Below, in pieces: positions 53,407-62,021 of a DNA stretch of 64,000 bases; the stretch's first letter is position 1; every line of letters begins with the position of its first letter. The notes under the pieces were generated by a model. That model was not told the DNA's origin. It ran no database searches and saw nothing but the letters and a program-made list of their open reading frames with translations. Origin of the DNA: Synechococcus sp. CCY 0621 (GTDB lineage Bacteria > Cyanobacteriota > Cyanobacteriia > PCC-6307 > Cyanobiaceae); NCBI RefSeq assembly GCF_019038465.1, contig NZ_JAFKRH010000030.1, positions 1 to 64,000 of the forward strand. Direction: 5' to 3'. A program made the position numbers and the translations under genes.

Positions 53407-54713
53407 CGCCCCCCACCGCCACGGCCCCCGAGCCCGTCACTGCTCCCCTGATCCCGCCCTCCACCCATCGCTATGCCGATGTGATCCACCGGCTGGAGGC
53501 CGGCGGCTCGATGCTGCCGGACACGCCGGAGAACCTGATGCAGATCATCGGCATCTACAAGGCCTATGCCGTGCCGATGGACTTCTACTGGCGCGACCTG
53601 CTCTACATCGCCGAGCAGGTGTTTCTCGATCCCCTGCCGGCCTTCAAGTACTTTCCCAGTCAGGAGTACCTCGATCTCCCCAATTCCTACGCCGGCGATC
53701 AGTCGAAGCTGCGGATCTGGCGTGGTGGTGAAAAGGCCCATCCTGAACTGCTGGAGTTCATGGAGAAGGGCGAAACCGGCAAGATGTCGAAGCTGCTCCA
53801 TCACCTCTGGCACGACCGGATCAACATGGAGTTCGCCGAGGCATGCATGGAAGCCATGCTCTGGCATCAGGGCATGGGCGGCCGCTTCTACGACTATCTC
53901 GCCAGTGAGGCTTACCGGGCCAACGCCGACCGCGCCATCAAGGCCTACTTCCGCGGCAATCCGCTGATGCTCGGCCTCTATCGCCTGTTCCCTGAGATGT
54001 TCATGGAGCAGGTGAAGAAGATGAGCTATTACGCCAATCTCGGCCTGTTCTGGGAGGTGATGGCGCCGGTATTCTTCGAGATGAGCGACATCTACGACGA
54101 GGGAGGTTTCAAGGGTGTTCCCGACGCCATGAACTTCCTGGTCAACGGCATCTTTGCCGTAGCGGGCCGGCCCATCTATCACCACGTTTACATCAAGGGT
54201 GAGTGTTTCGAGATCATCCCCAAGAGCGAAGGCTTCACCTGGCTCTATGAAGCGGCTCTCCCCTACGTGGAGGCAGTCTTCTATCGCACGGCGCCATTTC
54301 GCGGCACCAAGAGCTACAACGCCCAGGCCTATCAGGTGCCTGCCGATCAGGCCGACTTTCACTACGGCATCCTCTATGCCGACGTGTTCCCCGTGGGCTC
54401 GGCCGGCATCCCTCCCACCCTGCTGATGCAGGACATGCTGCATTTCCTGCCGCCCTATCTGGAGGAGCTCTACAAGCAGCACAAGCGTGGCGATGAGGAC
54501 AAGCTCATCCAGCTGGGCATCACCTTCCAGCGCTCCATGTACAACGTCACCTCGGCGGTGATCCAGGCCCTGCGCTGCGCCCTGCTCTATCCGCTGGATG
54601 ACACCGATCCGGAACACCTGATGGCCAACCGGCGCTTCTTCGAGGCCCAGATGGACCGCTTCCTGCGCCCCGAGGCACGCCTGCCCCAGATCCAGACCCC
54701 GGACTACCGCTAG
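53403..54713 (+). CDS. cupA: CO2 hydration protein CupA/ChpY
   Basis: A 436-residue soluble protein that sits on the membrane arm of NDH-1MS and carries out vectorial, carbonic-anhydrase-like CO2 hydration. ADVIHRLEAGGSMLPDTPEN, MSKLLHHLWHDRINMEFAEA and FAVAGRPIYHHVYIKGECFE are conserved family segments rich in candidate metal-binding His and Arg residues. Coupled to ndhD3 by ATGA. The cupS gene follows 10 bases later with a strong Shine-Dalgarno (AGGAG). Confidence 0.92.
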   Translation: MTPPTATAPEPVTAPLIPPSTHRYADVIHRLEAGGSMLPDTPENLMQIIGIYKAYAVPMDFYWRDLLYIAEQVFLDPLPAFKYFPSQEYLDLPNSYAGDQSKLRIWRGGEKAHPELLEFMEKGETGKMSKLLHHLWHDRINMEFAEACMEAMLWHQGMGGRFYDYLASEAYRANADRAIKAYFRGNPLMLGLYRLFPEMFMEQVKKMSYYANLGLFWEVMAPVFFEMSDIYDEGGFKGVPDAMNFLVNGIFAVAGRPIYHHVYIKGECFEIIPKSEGFTWLYEAALPYVEAVFYRTAPFRGTKSYNAQAYQVPADQADFHYGILYADVFPVGSAGIPPTLLMQDMLHFLPPYLEELYKQHKRGDEDKLIQLGITFQRSMYNVTSAVIQALRCALLYPLDDTDPEHLMANRRFFEAQMDRFLRPEARLPQIQTPDYR

Positions 54714-54723
54714 GAGATCCCCC

Positions 54724-55125
54724 ATGGCCAACATCATCGAAACCGCCAAGGGTGCCGGCTGCTTCGGCACCCTGCTGACCGCCGTCGAGGTGGCCGGACT
54801 CACCGGGGCCCTCGAGAGCCCCGGCCCCTTCACCGTCTTCGCCCCCGTCGACGACGCCTTCGCCGCCCTGCCGCCTGGCACGGTCCAGACCCTGGTGGAC
54901 AACGTCCCCCAGCTGGCCCGGATCCTCAAATTCCATGTGCTCTCCGGCGCCTACCGGCGGGAGCAACTGATTGAGCAGCTGGAATGGGAGAGCCTGGAGG
55001 GGGCTCCGGTGGCGATCCGCCGGGCTGAACCCTTCGAAGTCAAGAACGCCACCGTCGTCTCCGCCGACATCGTCTGCGACAACGGCATCGTGCATGTGAT
55101 CGACCGGGTGATCCTGCCCGGATGA
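54724..55125 (+). CDS. cupS: Fasciclin-domain protein, CupS subunit
   Basis: A 133-residue single fasciclin domain without a signal peptide: AKGAGCFGTLLTAVEVAGLT, GPFTVFAPVDDAFAALP, LKFHVLSGAYRREQL and NGIVHVIDRVILPG. In Synechocystis the fasciclin protein CupS is a small subunit of the inducible NDH-1MS complex, and this position after cupA supports the same role. Its TGA overlaps the start of an amino-acid transporter gene by four bases, an unexpected coupling. Confidence 0.88.
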   Translation: MANIIETAKGAGCFGTLLTAVEVAGLTGALESPGPFTVFAPVDDAFAALPPGTVQTLVDNVPQLARILKFHVLSGAYRREQLIEQLEWESLEGAPVAIRRAEPFEVKNATVVSADIVCDNGIVHVIDRVILPG

Positions 55126-56171
55126 CCAGAGCGGGCCTGCTGGCACTGGCGGCACTCTTTGGCCTGATGGGCTGCGCCGCCGGCAACGAGTCCCCCGGCA
55201 GCCCCACCATGGCCAAGATCCGCGAACGGGGACGGCTGGTCTGCGCCGTCGATGGCGCGGTGCCGGGGTTCAGCACCGTGGGCCCCGGCGGCGCCTTCGT
55301 GGGCATCGACGCCGATTTCTGCCGGGCAGTGGCCGCGGCGGTGCTCGGGGATGCCACCAACGTGGAGTTCCGGCCGGTGACGGCCGGCGAGCGCTTCGTG
55401 GCCCTCAGCAGCGGCGAGGTGGACCTGCTCTCGATCAGCTCCACCCACACCCTCAGCCGCGACGCCCCGGGCGGCAACACCCTCAGCTTCGGGCCTGTCT
55501 TCTTCTATGACGGTCAGGGGGTGATGGTGCCCAGGGCCAGTGGCATCCGCCGCCTGCGGGATCTGGACGGCAAGCCGATCTGCGTCGAGAGCGGCACCAA
55601 CACCGAGCTCAACCTGGCCGATCGCATGCGGGAGCTGGGGGTCGCCTACCAGCCGCTGCGCTTCCAGTCGGGCGAGCAGGCCTACCCCGCCTACGAGCAG
55701 GGCCGCTGCGCCGCCATCACCAGCGACAGCTCCCTGCTGGCGGCCAAGCGCAGCGGCTTCAAGGATCCTGCCGCCCATGGGCTGCTCCCGGAGCTGCTGA
55801 GCAAGGAACCCAGCGCCAAGGTGACGGTGCAGGCGGATCCTGCCTGGGCTGATGCGGTGCGGTGGGTCACCCACACCCTGGTTCAGGCGGAAGAGAGCGG
55901 CCTCACCCAGGCCAACGTCGAGGCCCGTGCTGCCGCGGCCCGGCGTGACGCCAGCCAGGCCGAAGAGCGCCGCTTCCTGGGGGTGGAGGGGGATTTTGGC
56001 CGCCAGCTGGGCCTGCCGGCCGACTTCACGGTGCGGGTGGTGAAAGCGGTGGGCAACTACGGCGAGCTGTTCGAGCGGCACCTCGGCCGCGCCACCCCCC
56101 TGGGTCTGGAGCGGGGCCTCAACCGCCTCTGGACGCGCGGCGGTCTGCACATCGCGCCCCCCTTCCGCTGA
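55122..56171 (+). CDS. Amino-acid ABC transporter substrate-binding lipoprotein (divergent copy)
   Basis: A 349-residue AapJ/NatF-like protein. The signal peptide ends in GLMGCAAG with Cys18 as lipid anchor. PBPb domain blocks include GRLVCAVDGAVPGFS, CVESGTNTELNLADRMRE and FLGVEGDFGRQLGLP. The loop that in the next paralogue reads RNTTMTLSRD, and is RNTTW in AapJ proteins, is ISSTHTLSRD here, so ligand choice has probably changed. It starts inside the cupS stop. Confidence 0.87.
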   Translation: MTRAGLLALAALFGLMGCAAGNESPGSPTMAKIRERGRLVCAVDGAVPGFSTVGPGGAFVGIDADFCRAVAAAVLGDATNVEFRPVTAGERFVALSSGEVDLLSISSTHTLSRDAPGGNTLSFGPVFFYDGQGVMVPRASGIRRLRDLDGKPICVESGTNTELNLADRMRELGVAYQPLRFQSGEQAYPAYEQGRCAAITSDSSLLAAKRSGFKDPAAHGLLPELLSKEPSAKVTVQADPAWADAVRWVTHTLVQAEESGLTQANVEARAAAARRDASQAEERRFLGVEGDFGRQLGLPADFTVRVVKAVGNYGELFERHLGRATPLGLERGLNRLWTRGGLHIAPPFR

Positions 56172-56240
56172 GGAGGTTCCGGGCGGCCTACCTGTGCCGG
56201 CCCGCACCTGCAACAATGCGGCCACCTTAAGGAAGCAAGC

Positions 56241-57302
56241 ATGCTCTGGAACCGGACCCGCTCCCTCGGGGCTTCCCTGCTGGCAGCCGGCCTGCTCGCC
56301 GGTTGTGCTGGGGATGATGGCGGAGTGCAGAGCCAGAAGCTCTCCACGATCACGGGGCGGGGCAAGCTGGTCTGCGGTGTGGAAGGCAAGCTGCCCGGCT
56401 TCAGCTTCGTGGGCCCCGACGGCAAGTACCTGGGCCTCGACGTGGACGTCTGCAAGGCGGTGGCCGCCGCGGTCCTGGGGGATCCGGCCAAGGTGGAGTA
56501 CCGCGACCTGAACTCCAGCGAGCGCTTCGCGGCCCTGGCCAGCGGCGAGGTGGACCTGCTCTCGCGCAACACCACCATGACCCTGAGCCGCGATGCGGCC
56601 GGCGGCAACGGGCTCAGCTTCGCCCCCACCACCTTCTACGACGGTCAGGGCGTGCTGGTGCCCGTGGCCAGCGGCATCAAGGACCTCAAGGGCCTGGCCG
56701 GCAAACCGATCTGCGTGGAGAGCGGCACCACCACCGAGCTCAACCTGGCCGACCGGATGCGGGAGCAGAACATCCCCTACACGCCGCTGAAGTTCCAGAC
56801 CAGCGACCAGACCTTCGCCGCCTACCTCGGCGACCGCTGCGTGGCCGTCACCAGTGACCGCTCCCAGCTGGCCGGCAAGCGCACCAGCTTCCCCAAACCG
56901 GACGCCCACACCCTCCTGCCGGTGGTGATGAGCAAGGAGCCCCTCACCCCCGCCACCACCAACGGTGATCCCGCCTGGGCCGATGCGGTGCGCTGGATCG
57001 TCTATGGCCTGATGCAGGCCGAGGAGAGCGGCATCACCCAGGCCAATGTGGACGCCAAGCTGGCCGAAGCCAAGGCCAACACCAACCAGGCCGACCTGCG
57101 CCGCTTCCTGGGGGTGGAGGGTGACTTCGGCAAGCAGCTCGGCCTGCCGCCCGACTTCGTGGTCAAGGCGGTGAAGGCCGTGGGCAACTACGGCGAGATC
57201 TTTGATCGCAACGTCGGCCCTGCCTCCGCCCTCAAGCTCGACCGGGGCCTCAACCGCCAGTGGAAGGATGGCGGACTGATCTACTCGCCGCCCTTCCGTT
57301 GA
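56241..57302 (+). CDS. General amino-acid ABC transporter substrate-binding lipoprotein
   Basis: A 353-residue periplasmic binding protein of the AapJ/NatF type. The lipobox is LLAGCAGD (Cys22). It keeps the family loop RNTTMTLSRD and has CVESGTTTELNLADRMRE. It is closely related to the preceding gene, so the two arose by tandem duplication. GGAAGC lies before the ATG. Its stop shares a base with the permease start. Confidence 0.9.
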   Translation: MLWNRTRSLGASLLAAGLLAGCAGDDGGVQSQKLSTITGRGKLVCGVEGKLPGFSFVGPDGKYLGLDVDVCKAVAAAVLGDPAKVEYRDLNSSERFAALASGEVDLLSRNTTMTLSRDAAGGNGLSFAPTTFYDGQGVLVPVASGIKDLKGLAGKPICVESGTTTELNLADRMREQNIPYTPLKFQTSDQTFAAYLGDRCVAVTSDRSQLAGKRTSFPKPDAHTLLPVVMSKEPLTPATTNGDPAWADAVRWIVYGLMQAEESGITQANVDAKLAEAKANTNQADLRRFLGVEGDFGKQLGLPPDFVVKAVKAVGNYGEIFDRNVGPASALKLDRGLNRQWKDGGLIYSPPFR

Positions 57303-58339
57303 TGGCGCCGGTCCCCCCCGCCGACCCGTCCCCATCGCCACTGTCTGCCGCGAAACTGCCTGCCCCCAAGCCGCCCTGGTGGCGCGACCGCCGCGTCGTT
57401 CCCTGGGTGGTGCAGGCCGTTGTGGGTCTGCTGGTGCTGCTGCTGATAGCCTTCCTGCTCGGCAATCTGATCCGCAACCTGACGGCGGCCGGACTGCTGC
57501 TGAGCTGGCGCTGGCTGCAGCAGCCGGCCGGCTTCGACATCTCGGAATCGGTGATTCCCTTCAATGCCCAGCTGCCTTACTGGCGCGCCCTGGCCGCCGG
57601 CTTGGTCAACACGATCCGGGCGGTGCTGGTGGGTCTGGTGGGGGCCACCCTGCTGGGCACCCTGGTGGGTATGGCCTCCTTCAGCCACAACGGCCTGCTG
57701 CGGCGTCTAGCCAGGGTCTACGTGGAGGTGGTGCGCAACATCCCCCTGCTGCTGCAGCTGGTGTTCTGGTACTTCGTGGTGTTCCTCACCCTGCCGAACG
57801 GCCTGGCGGCGATCCAGCTCCCTGGGGTGGTGCTGGCCAAGTCGGGGCTGTACGTCGCCGGGCTGGGTGAGGGACTGCGCTGGATGGGCCCCACCCTGGT
57901 GAACGGGGTCTGGCAGGCCCCGCTCCGCCTGAGCGTCGAATTCGGCGCCCTGCTCACCGGATTGATCGTGTATTCGGGGGCCTTCATCGCCGAAGTGGTG
58001 CGGGGCGGCATCGCCGCCGTGCCGAAGGGACAGTGGGAGGCGGCCTCCTCCCTGGGCCTGAGCTGGTTCGCCACCCTGCGCCGCATCGTCCTGCCCCAGT
58101 CGCTGCGGGTGATCGTGCCGGGGCTGAACACCCAGTACATCTCCCTGGCCAAGAACTCCTCCCTGGCCGTGGCGGTGGGCTACACCGACCTTTATTCGGT
58201 GGCCGAAACCACCCTCAACCAGACCGGCCGGGCGGTGGAGGTGATCCTGGTGCTGCTGGCGGCCTACCTCACCCTCGACCTGCTGATCTCGGCTCTGATG
58301 AACGGCCTCAACCACCTTGTTCAGATCCGGGAGCGCTGA
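57302..58339 (+). CDS. Amino-acid ABC transporter permease (AapQ/NatG-like)
   Basis: A 345-residue inner-membrane permease. A long proline-rich N-terminus precedes the first helix. The large loop QQPAGFDISESVIPF and the EAA loop EAASSLGLSWFATLRRIVLPQ identify it as the AapQ-type subunit. ATG 57302 overlaps the binding-protein stop by one base; the earlier ATG is in the shadow of that gene. Confidence 0.9.
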   Translation: MAPVPPADPSPSPLSAAKLPAPKPPWWRDRRVVPWVVQAVVGLLVLLLIAFLLGNLIRNLTAAGLLLSWRWLQQPAGFDISESVIPFNAQLPYWRALAAGLVNTIRAVLVGLVGATLLGTLVGMASFSHNGLLRRLARVYVEVVRNIPLLLQLVFWYFVVFLTLPNGLAAIQLPGVVLAKSGLYVAGLGEGLRWMGPTLVNGVWQAPLRLSVEFGALLTGLIVYSGAFIAEVVRGGIAAVPKGQWEAASSLGLSWFATLRRIVLPQSLRVIVPGLNTQYISLAKNSSLAVAVGYTDLYSVAETTLNQTGRAVEVILVLLAAYLTLDLLISALMNGLNHLVQIRER

Positions 58340-58340
58340 G

Positions 58341-59552
58341 ATGAACTCCCAGCTGCGGCGGCTGCGCGCCGAACTCTTCGCCACCCCCGCCGACGCGGCG
58401 CTGAGCCTGGTCCTGATCACGCTTCTCGGCTTGGGGGCCTTCGGGTTCCTGCGCTGGGCCCTCACCCAGGCCCAGTGGGCCGTGGTGCGGGTGAACAGCA
58501 CCCTTTTCGCCGTGGGCCGCTACCCGGTGGAGCAGCAGTGGCGGCTTTGGCTGCTCACCGCCCTGCTGGTGGCAGCCAGCGGCGCCACCTGGGGCCTGCT
58601 GCGGGCCCACCCCCGCCCCGATCGCACCGGCGTGCGCTGGCCGCGCAACGACCGGCTGGCCGTGGGGCTGCTGGCCCTGATCGCCTTGGCCGTGCCCTGG
58701 GCCCTCGCCCTGACCCTGGCGATCCAGTCCCGCTGGTGGGGGCTGCTGCTGCTGCTGGTGCTCTGCCGCTGGCTGGCCGGCCGCCACGGGGCGAACCTTT
58801 CGCCCACCGGCCGGCGGCTGGCCGCCCTGGTGTGGCCGGTCATCTATCTGGTGGGCATGGTGCTGATCAGCGGCGGCCTGGGCCTGGTCACCGTCTCCCC
58901 CTCGGAGTGGGGCGGACTGATGCTCACCCTGCTGGCCTCCAGCTTCGCGATCCTGCTGTGTTTCCCGATCGGGGTGCTGCTCGCCCTCGGGCGCCGCAGC
59001 GACCTGCCCCTGCTGCGCTGGGGTTCGGTGCTCTACATCGAGTTCATCCGCGGAGCCCCCCTGATCACCCTGCTGTTCCTCGGCCAGAACATCCTCGGTT
59101 TTCTGCTGCCCGGCGGCCTGGCCCCCGAGCGGGTCTGGCGGGCGGCCTGGGTGCTCACCTTCTTCGCCGCCGCCTATCTGGCGGAGGCAGTGCGCTCCGG
59201 CCTGGCGGCCGTGCCCCGGGGCCAGCTGGAGGCCGCGCGCTCCCTCGGCCTCTCCTATCCGAAGGCCCTGCAGCATGTGGTTCTGCCCCAGGCCCTGCGG
59301 GTGGCCCTGCCGGCGATGGTGGGCCAGTTCATCTCGCTCCTGCAGGACACGACCTTGCTGTCACTGATTGGATTGCTGGAACTGCTCGGCACGGCCCGCA
59401 CCGTGATGGCCAACCCGGCTTTCTTGGGGCGGAACGGAGAGGTGTACCTCACCCTGGCGCTGCTGTTCTGGGGTTGCTGTGCCGCCCTCGGGCTGGGCAG
59501 CCGGGCCCTGGAGCGGCGCCTTGATCCCCACGCGGTGCCCAGCGCCACCTGA
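58341..59552 (+). CDS. Amino-acid ABC transporter permease (AapM/NatH-like)
   Basis: A 403-residue permease, partner of AapQ. The C-terminal half carries YIEFIRGAPLITLLFLGQN and the EAA loop EAARSLGLSYPKALQHVVLPQ. It begins one base after the AapQ stop. The extra N-terminal helices are typical of AapM. Confidence 0.9.
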   Translation: MNSQLRRLRAELFATPADAALSLVLITLLGLGAFGFLRWALTQAQWAVVRVNSTLFAVGRYPVEQQWRLWLLTALLVAASGATWGLLRAHPRPDRTGVRWPRNDRLAVGLLALIALAVPWALALTLAIQSRWWGLLLLLVLCRWLAGRHGANLSPTGRRLAALVWPVIYLVGMVLISGGLGLVTVSPSEWGGLMLTLLASSFAILLCFPIGVLLALGRRSDLPLLRWGSVLYIEFIRGAPLITLLFLGQNILGFLLPGGLAPERVWRAAWVLTFFAAAYLAEAVRSGLAAVPRGQLEAARSLGLSYPKALQHVVLPQALRVALPAMVGQFISLLQDTTLLSLIGLLELLGTARTVMANPAFLGRNGEVYLTLALLFWGCCAALGLGSRALERRLDPHAVPSAT

Positions 59553-59602
59553 GCAGCGTTCTTCATTCCCTCCTCCCCCGCACCGATCCCGCGTCCCGCC
59601 CC

Positions 59603-60352
59603 ATGAGCCAACCCAGCAGCGAACTGATGATCGAGGCGCGGGCCGTCGAGAAGTGGTATCCCAACGGCTTCCAGGCCTTGCGCGGCGCCAGCCTGACGGT
59701 GCGGCGCGGCGAGGTGGTGGTGATCATGGGCCCCTCGGGTTCGGGCAAGAGCACCTTCATCCGCACCTTCAATGCCCTGGAGGATTTTCAGAAGGGCAGC
59801 ATCACCGTCGACGGCATCGTGCTCTCCGACGACCTGCGCAACATCGACGCCGTGCGCCGGGAGGTGGGAATGGTGTTCCAGCAGTTCAACCTGTTTCCCC
59901 ACCTCTCGGTGCTCGACAACCTCACCCTGGCCCCGGTGCTCGTGCGCAAGCGGCCGAAGGCTGAGGTGGAGCAGCAGGCCTGGGCCCTGCTGGAGCGGGT
60001 CGGCATCGCCGAACAGGCGGGCAAGTATCCGGGCCAGCTCTCGGGGGGCCAGCAGCAGCGGGTGGCGATCGCCCGAGCCCTCTGCATGGAGCCCCGCATT
60101 TTGCTGTTTGATGAACCCACCAGCGCCCTCGACCCGGAGATGGTGCGGGAGGTGCTGGAGGTGATGCAGAACCTCGCCGCCGACGACATCACCATGGTGG
60201 TGGTGACCCACGAGGTGAAGTTCGCCCGCCATGTGGCCCACCGGGTGGTGCTGATGGCTGAAGGCGAAGTGGTGGAGGAGGCCGAACCGGAGGTGTTCTT
60301 CACCAACCCCAGCCACCAGCGCACCCGGCGCTTCCTGGATCAGATCCTCTGA
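59603..60352 (+). CDS. Amino-acid ABC transporter ATP-binding protein (AapP/GlnQ-like)
   Basis: A 249-residue ATPase with Walker A GPSGSGKST, Q-loop VFQQFNLFPHL, signature LSGGQQQRVAIARAL, Walker B ILLFDEPTSALDPE and switch histidine in VVTHE. Last gene of the transporter operon; it converges on the GH57 gene with six bases between stops. Confidence 0.93.
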   Translation: MSQPSSELMIEARAVEKWYPNGFQALRGASLTVRRGEVVVIMGPSGSGKSTFIRTFNALEDFQKGSITVDGIVLSDDLRNIDAVRREVGMVFQQFNLFPHLSVLDNLTLAPVLVRKRPKAEVEQQAWALLERVGIAEQAGKYPGQLSGGQQQRVAIARALCMEPRILLFDEPTSALDPEMVREVLEVMQNLAADDITMVVVTHEVKFARHVAHRVVLMAEGEVVEEAEPEVFFTNPSHQRTRRFLDQIL

Positions 60353-60358
60353 ATCGCC

Positions 60359-61924
60359 CTAGGAGCGCGTCGCCCAGTCGGCCGCGTTCAGCTCCGGGAA
60401 CAGGCCATCCTCGCGTAGCACCCCCACCAGCCATTCCTCGGGCAGGTCGGTGCCGTGCTCGAGGGCATCGATCAGGCGCCAGAAGCGGTCGAGGTGGCGG
60501 TGGATCCGCTCGCGGGCCAGGCCGGTGGTGGTGCCGGCCCTCAGGATGAAGCTCCAGTCGGAACTCTGGGCCAGCAGCAGTTCGCGTCCCGCCTGGGTCA
60601 GCAGGGCGCGTTGATCCGTGCTGCCCACTCCCCGGTTGACCCGCTGCACCATGGCGCGGGAGGCGCGCTGCCATTCCGCCACGACCCAGGCGTTGGTGTC
60701 GTTCAGCCAGTAGTCGTGGTACCCCCCCTGGCCCCAGCTGGAGGGGGCCGGCCGGCAGACCTGCAGGGCCCGGTTCTGGCTGAGCACGTCGCGCAGGTGG
60801 GTGAAGCCCACGCCCATCGCCGGGCCCTGACGGAACAGCTCGGCCAGGAACTGGGGCCCTTCAAACCACCAGTGGCCGAACAGTTCGGCATCGAAGGGCG
60901 CCACCAGCAGCGGTGGCGGTTCGATCGTGGCGGCGAGGTGGGCCATCTGCTCGGAGCGACCGCGAAGAAAGGCCGCCGCATGCTGCTTCACCTTGTCCGC
61001 CGCCCGCTCCGGGTCGTAGGGCTGCTTCAGCTCCAGGGGACAACCCTGGGCGCTGACCCGGTGCAGCTTGAGACCGAGGGGGCGCCGGTCGCGGATGCCG
61101 AAGGCGCCAAGCGCCTCTTCCGGCAGGTCCCAGCCCAGGTCACGGTGGAACTCCCGGTAGGCGCCATCGCCGGGATACCCCTGACTGGCACTCCACACCG
61201 GCAGGGTGGACTCACTGTCACGGGCGAAGAAGGCCACCCCAGCGGTGGAGCAGATCGGCGCATAGACCCCGTAGCGGGGACGGGGCAGGCCATGGAGCAG
61301 GCCATGGCCATCGAGCAGGGAGTAACGCAGGCCGCACTCAGCCAGGAGCCGGTCGAGGTCCTCGTAGTAGGCGCACTCCGGCAGCCAGATGCCCAGGGGA
61401 CGCACACCAAGCAGCCGCTGATGCTCGCGCACGGCGGTGAGCAGCTGGGCCCGCACTGCCTCCGGCGAATCCCGCAGCAGGGGCAGGTAGCCGTGGGTGG
61501 CGCCGCAGGTGATCAGATCCAGGACCCCCTGCTCCTGGAGCCGACGGAACCCGGGCAGCAGACTCCCCCCCTGCTGGCGCCACTGGGCCTCGATGGCCGC
61601 GAGCGTGGTCTGGAGCTGGCGCGCCGGCAGCACCAGCTCCGGTTCCGCCTGGTCGAGCAGGGTCCGGCGCAGGGCCAGCCAGGCCGGGAAACGGCTGTTC
61701 AGGGCCCTGTCGTTCAGCAGCGACAGCAGGGTGGGGGAGAGGCCGAGGGTGAGTTTCGGCCATTGCTCAGGGTCGGCGGCGGCCCGCTCCAGCACGGCCA
61801 GCAGCGGCAGATAGCATTCCTGCAGGGCCTGGAAGTACCAGTCCTCCTCCAGCGAACCCGGTTCTCCCGTTCGCACGTAGGGGAGGTGGGCATGCAACAC
61901 CAGGGCCAGATCGCCTGCGGCCAT
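60359..61924 (-). CDS. GH57 family 1,4-alpha-glucan branching enzyme
   Basis: A 521-residue glycoside hydrolase of family 57, close in length to the Thermotoga/Thermococcus branching enzymes. The nucleophile is Glu183 in GIWLPECAY and the acid/base Asp345 in APFDAELFGHWWFEG. The N-terminal LVLHAHLPYVRTGEPGS carries the conserved HxH. ATG 61924 opens at the domain; the longer frame was rejected. It probably acts on glycogen made by GlgA. Amylase activity cannot be excluded. Confidence 0.88.
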   Translation of the reverse strand: MAAGDLALVLHAHLPYVRTGEPGSLEEDWYFQALQECYLPLLAVLERAAADPEQWPKLTLGLSPTLLSLLNDRALNSRFPAWLALRRTLLDQAEPELVLPARQLQTTLAAIEAQWRQQGGSLLPGFRRLQEQGVLDLITCGATHGYLPLLRDSPEAVRAQLLTAVREHQRLLGVRPLGIWLPECAYYEDLDRLLAECGLRYSLLDGHGLLHGLPRPRYGVYAPICSTAGVAFFARDSESTLPVWSASQGYPGDGAYREFHRDLGWDLPEEALGAFGIRDRRPLGLKLHRVSAQGCPLELKQPYDPERAADKVKQHAAAFLRGRSEQMAHLAATIEPPPLLVAPFDAELFGHWWFEGPQFLAELFRQGPAMGVGFTHLRDVLSQNRALQVCRPAPSSWGQGGYHDYWLNDTNAWVVAEWQRASRAMVQRVNRGVGSTDQRALLTQAGRELLLAQSSDWSFILRAGTTTGLARERIHRHLDRFWRLIDALEHGTDLPEEWLVGVLREDGLFPELNAADWATRS

Positions 61925-62021
61925 GGGGAAACCTCTGTGGAGCCACTGTACGTTCCACTCCCGGAGCAAGGCCGTCGGGCGCCTAGAGTGCGCCTAACTC
62001 ATAGCTGTTCCGCTTAACCCC

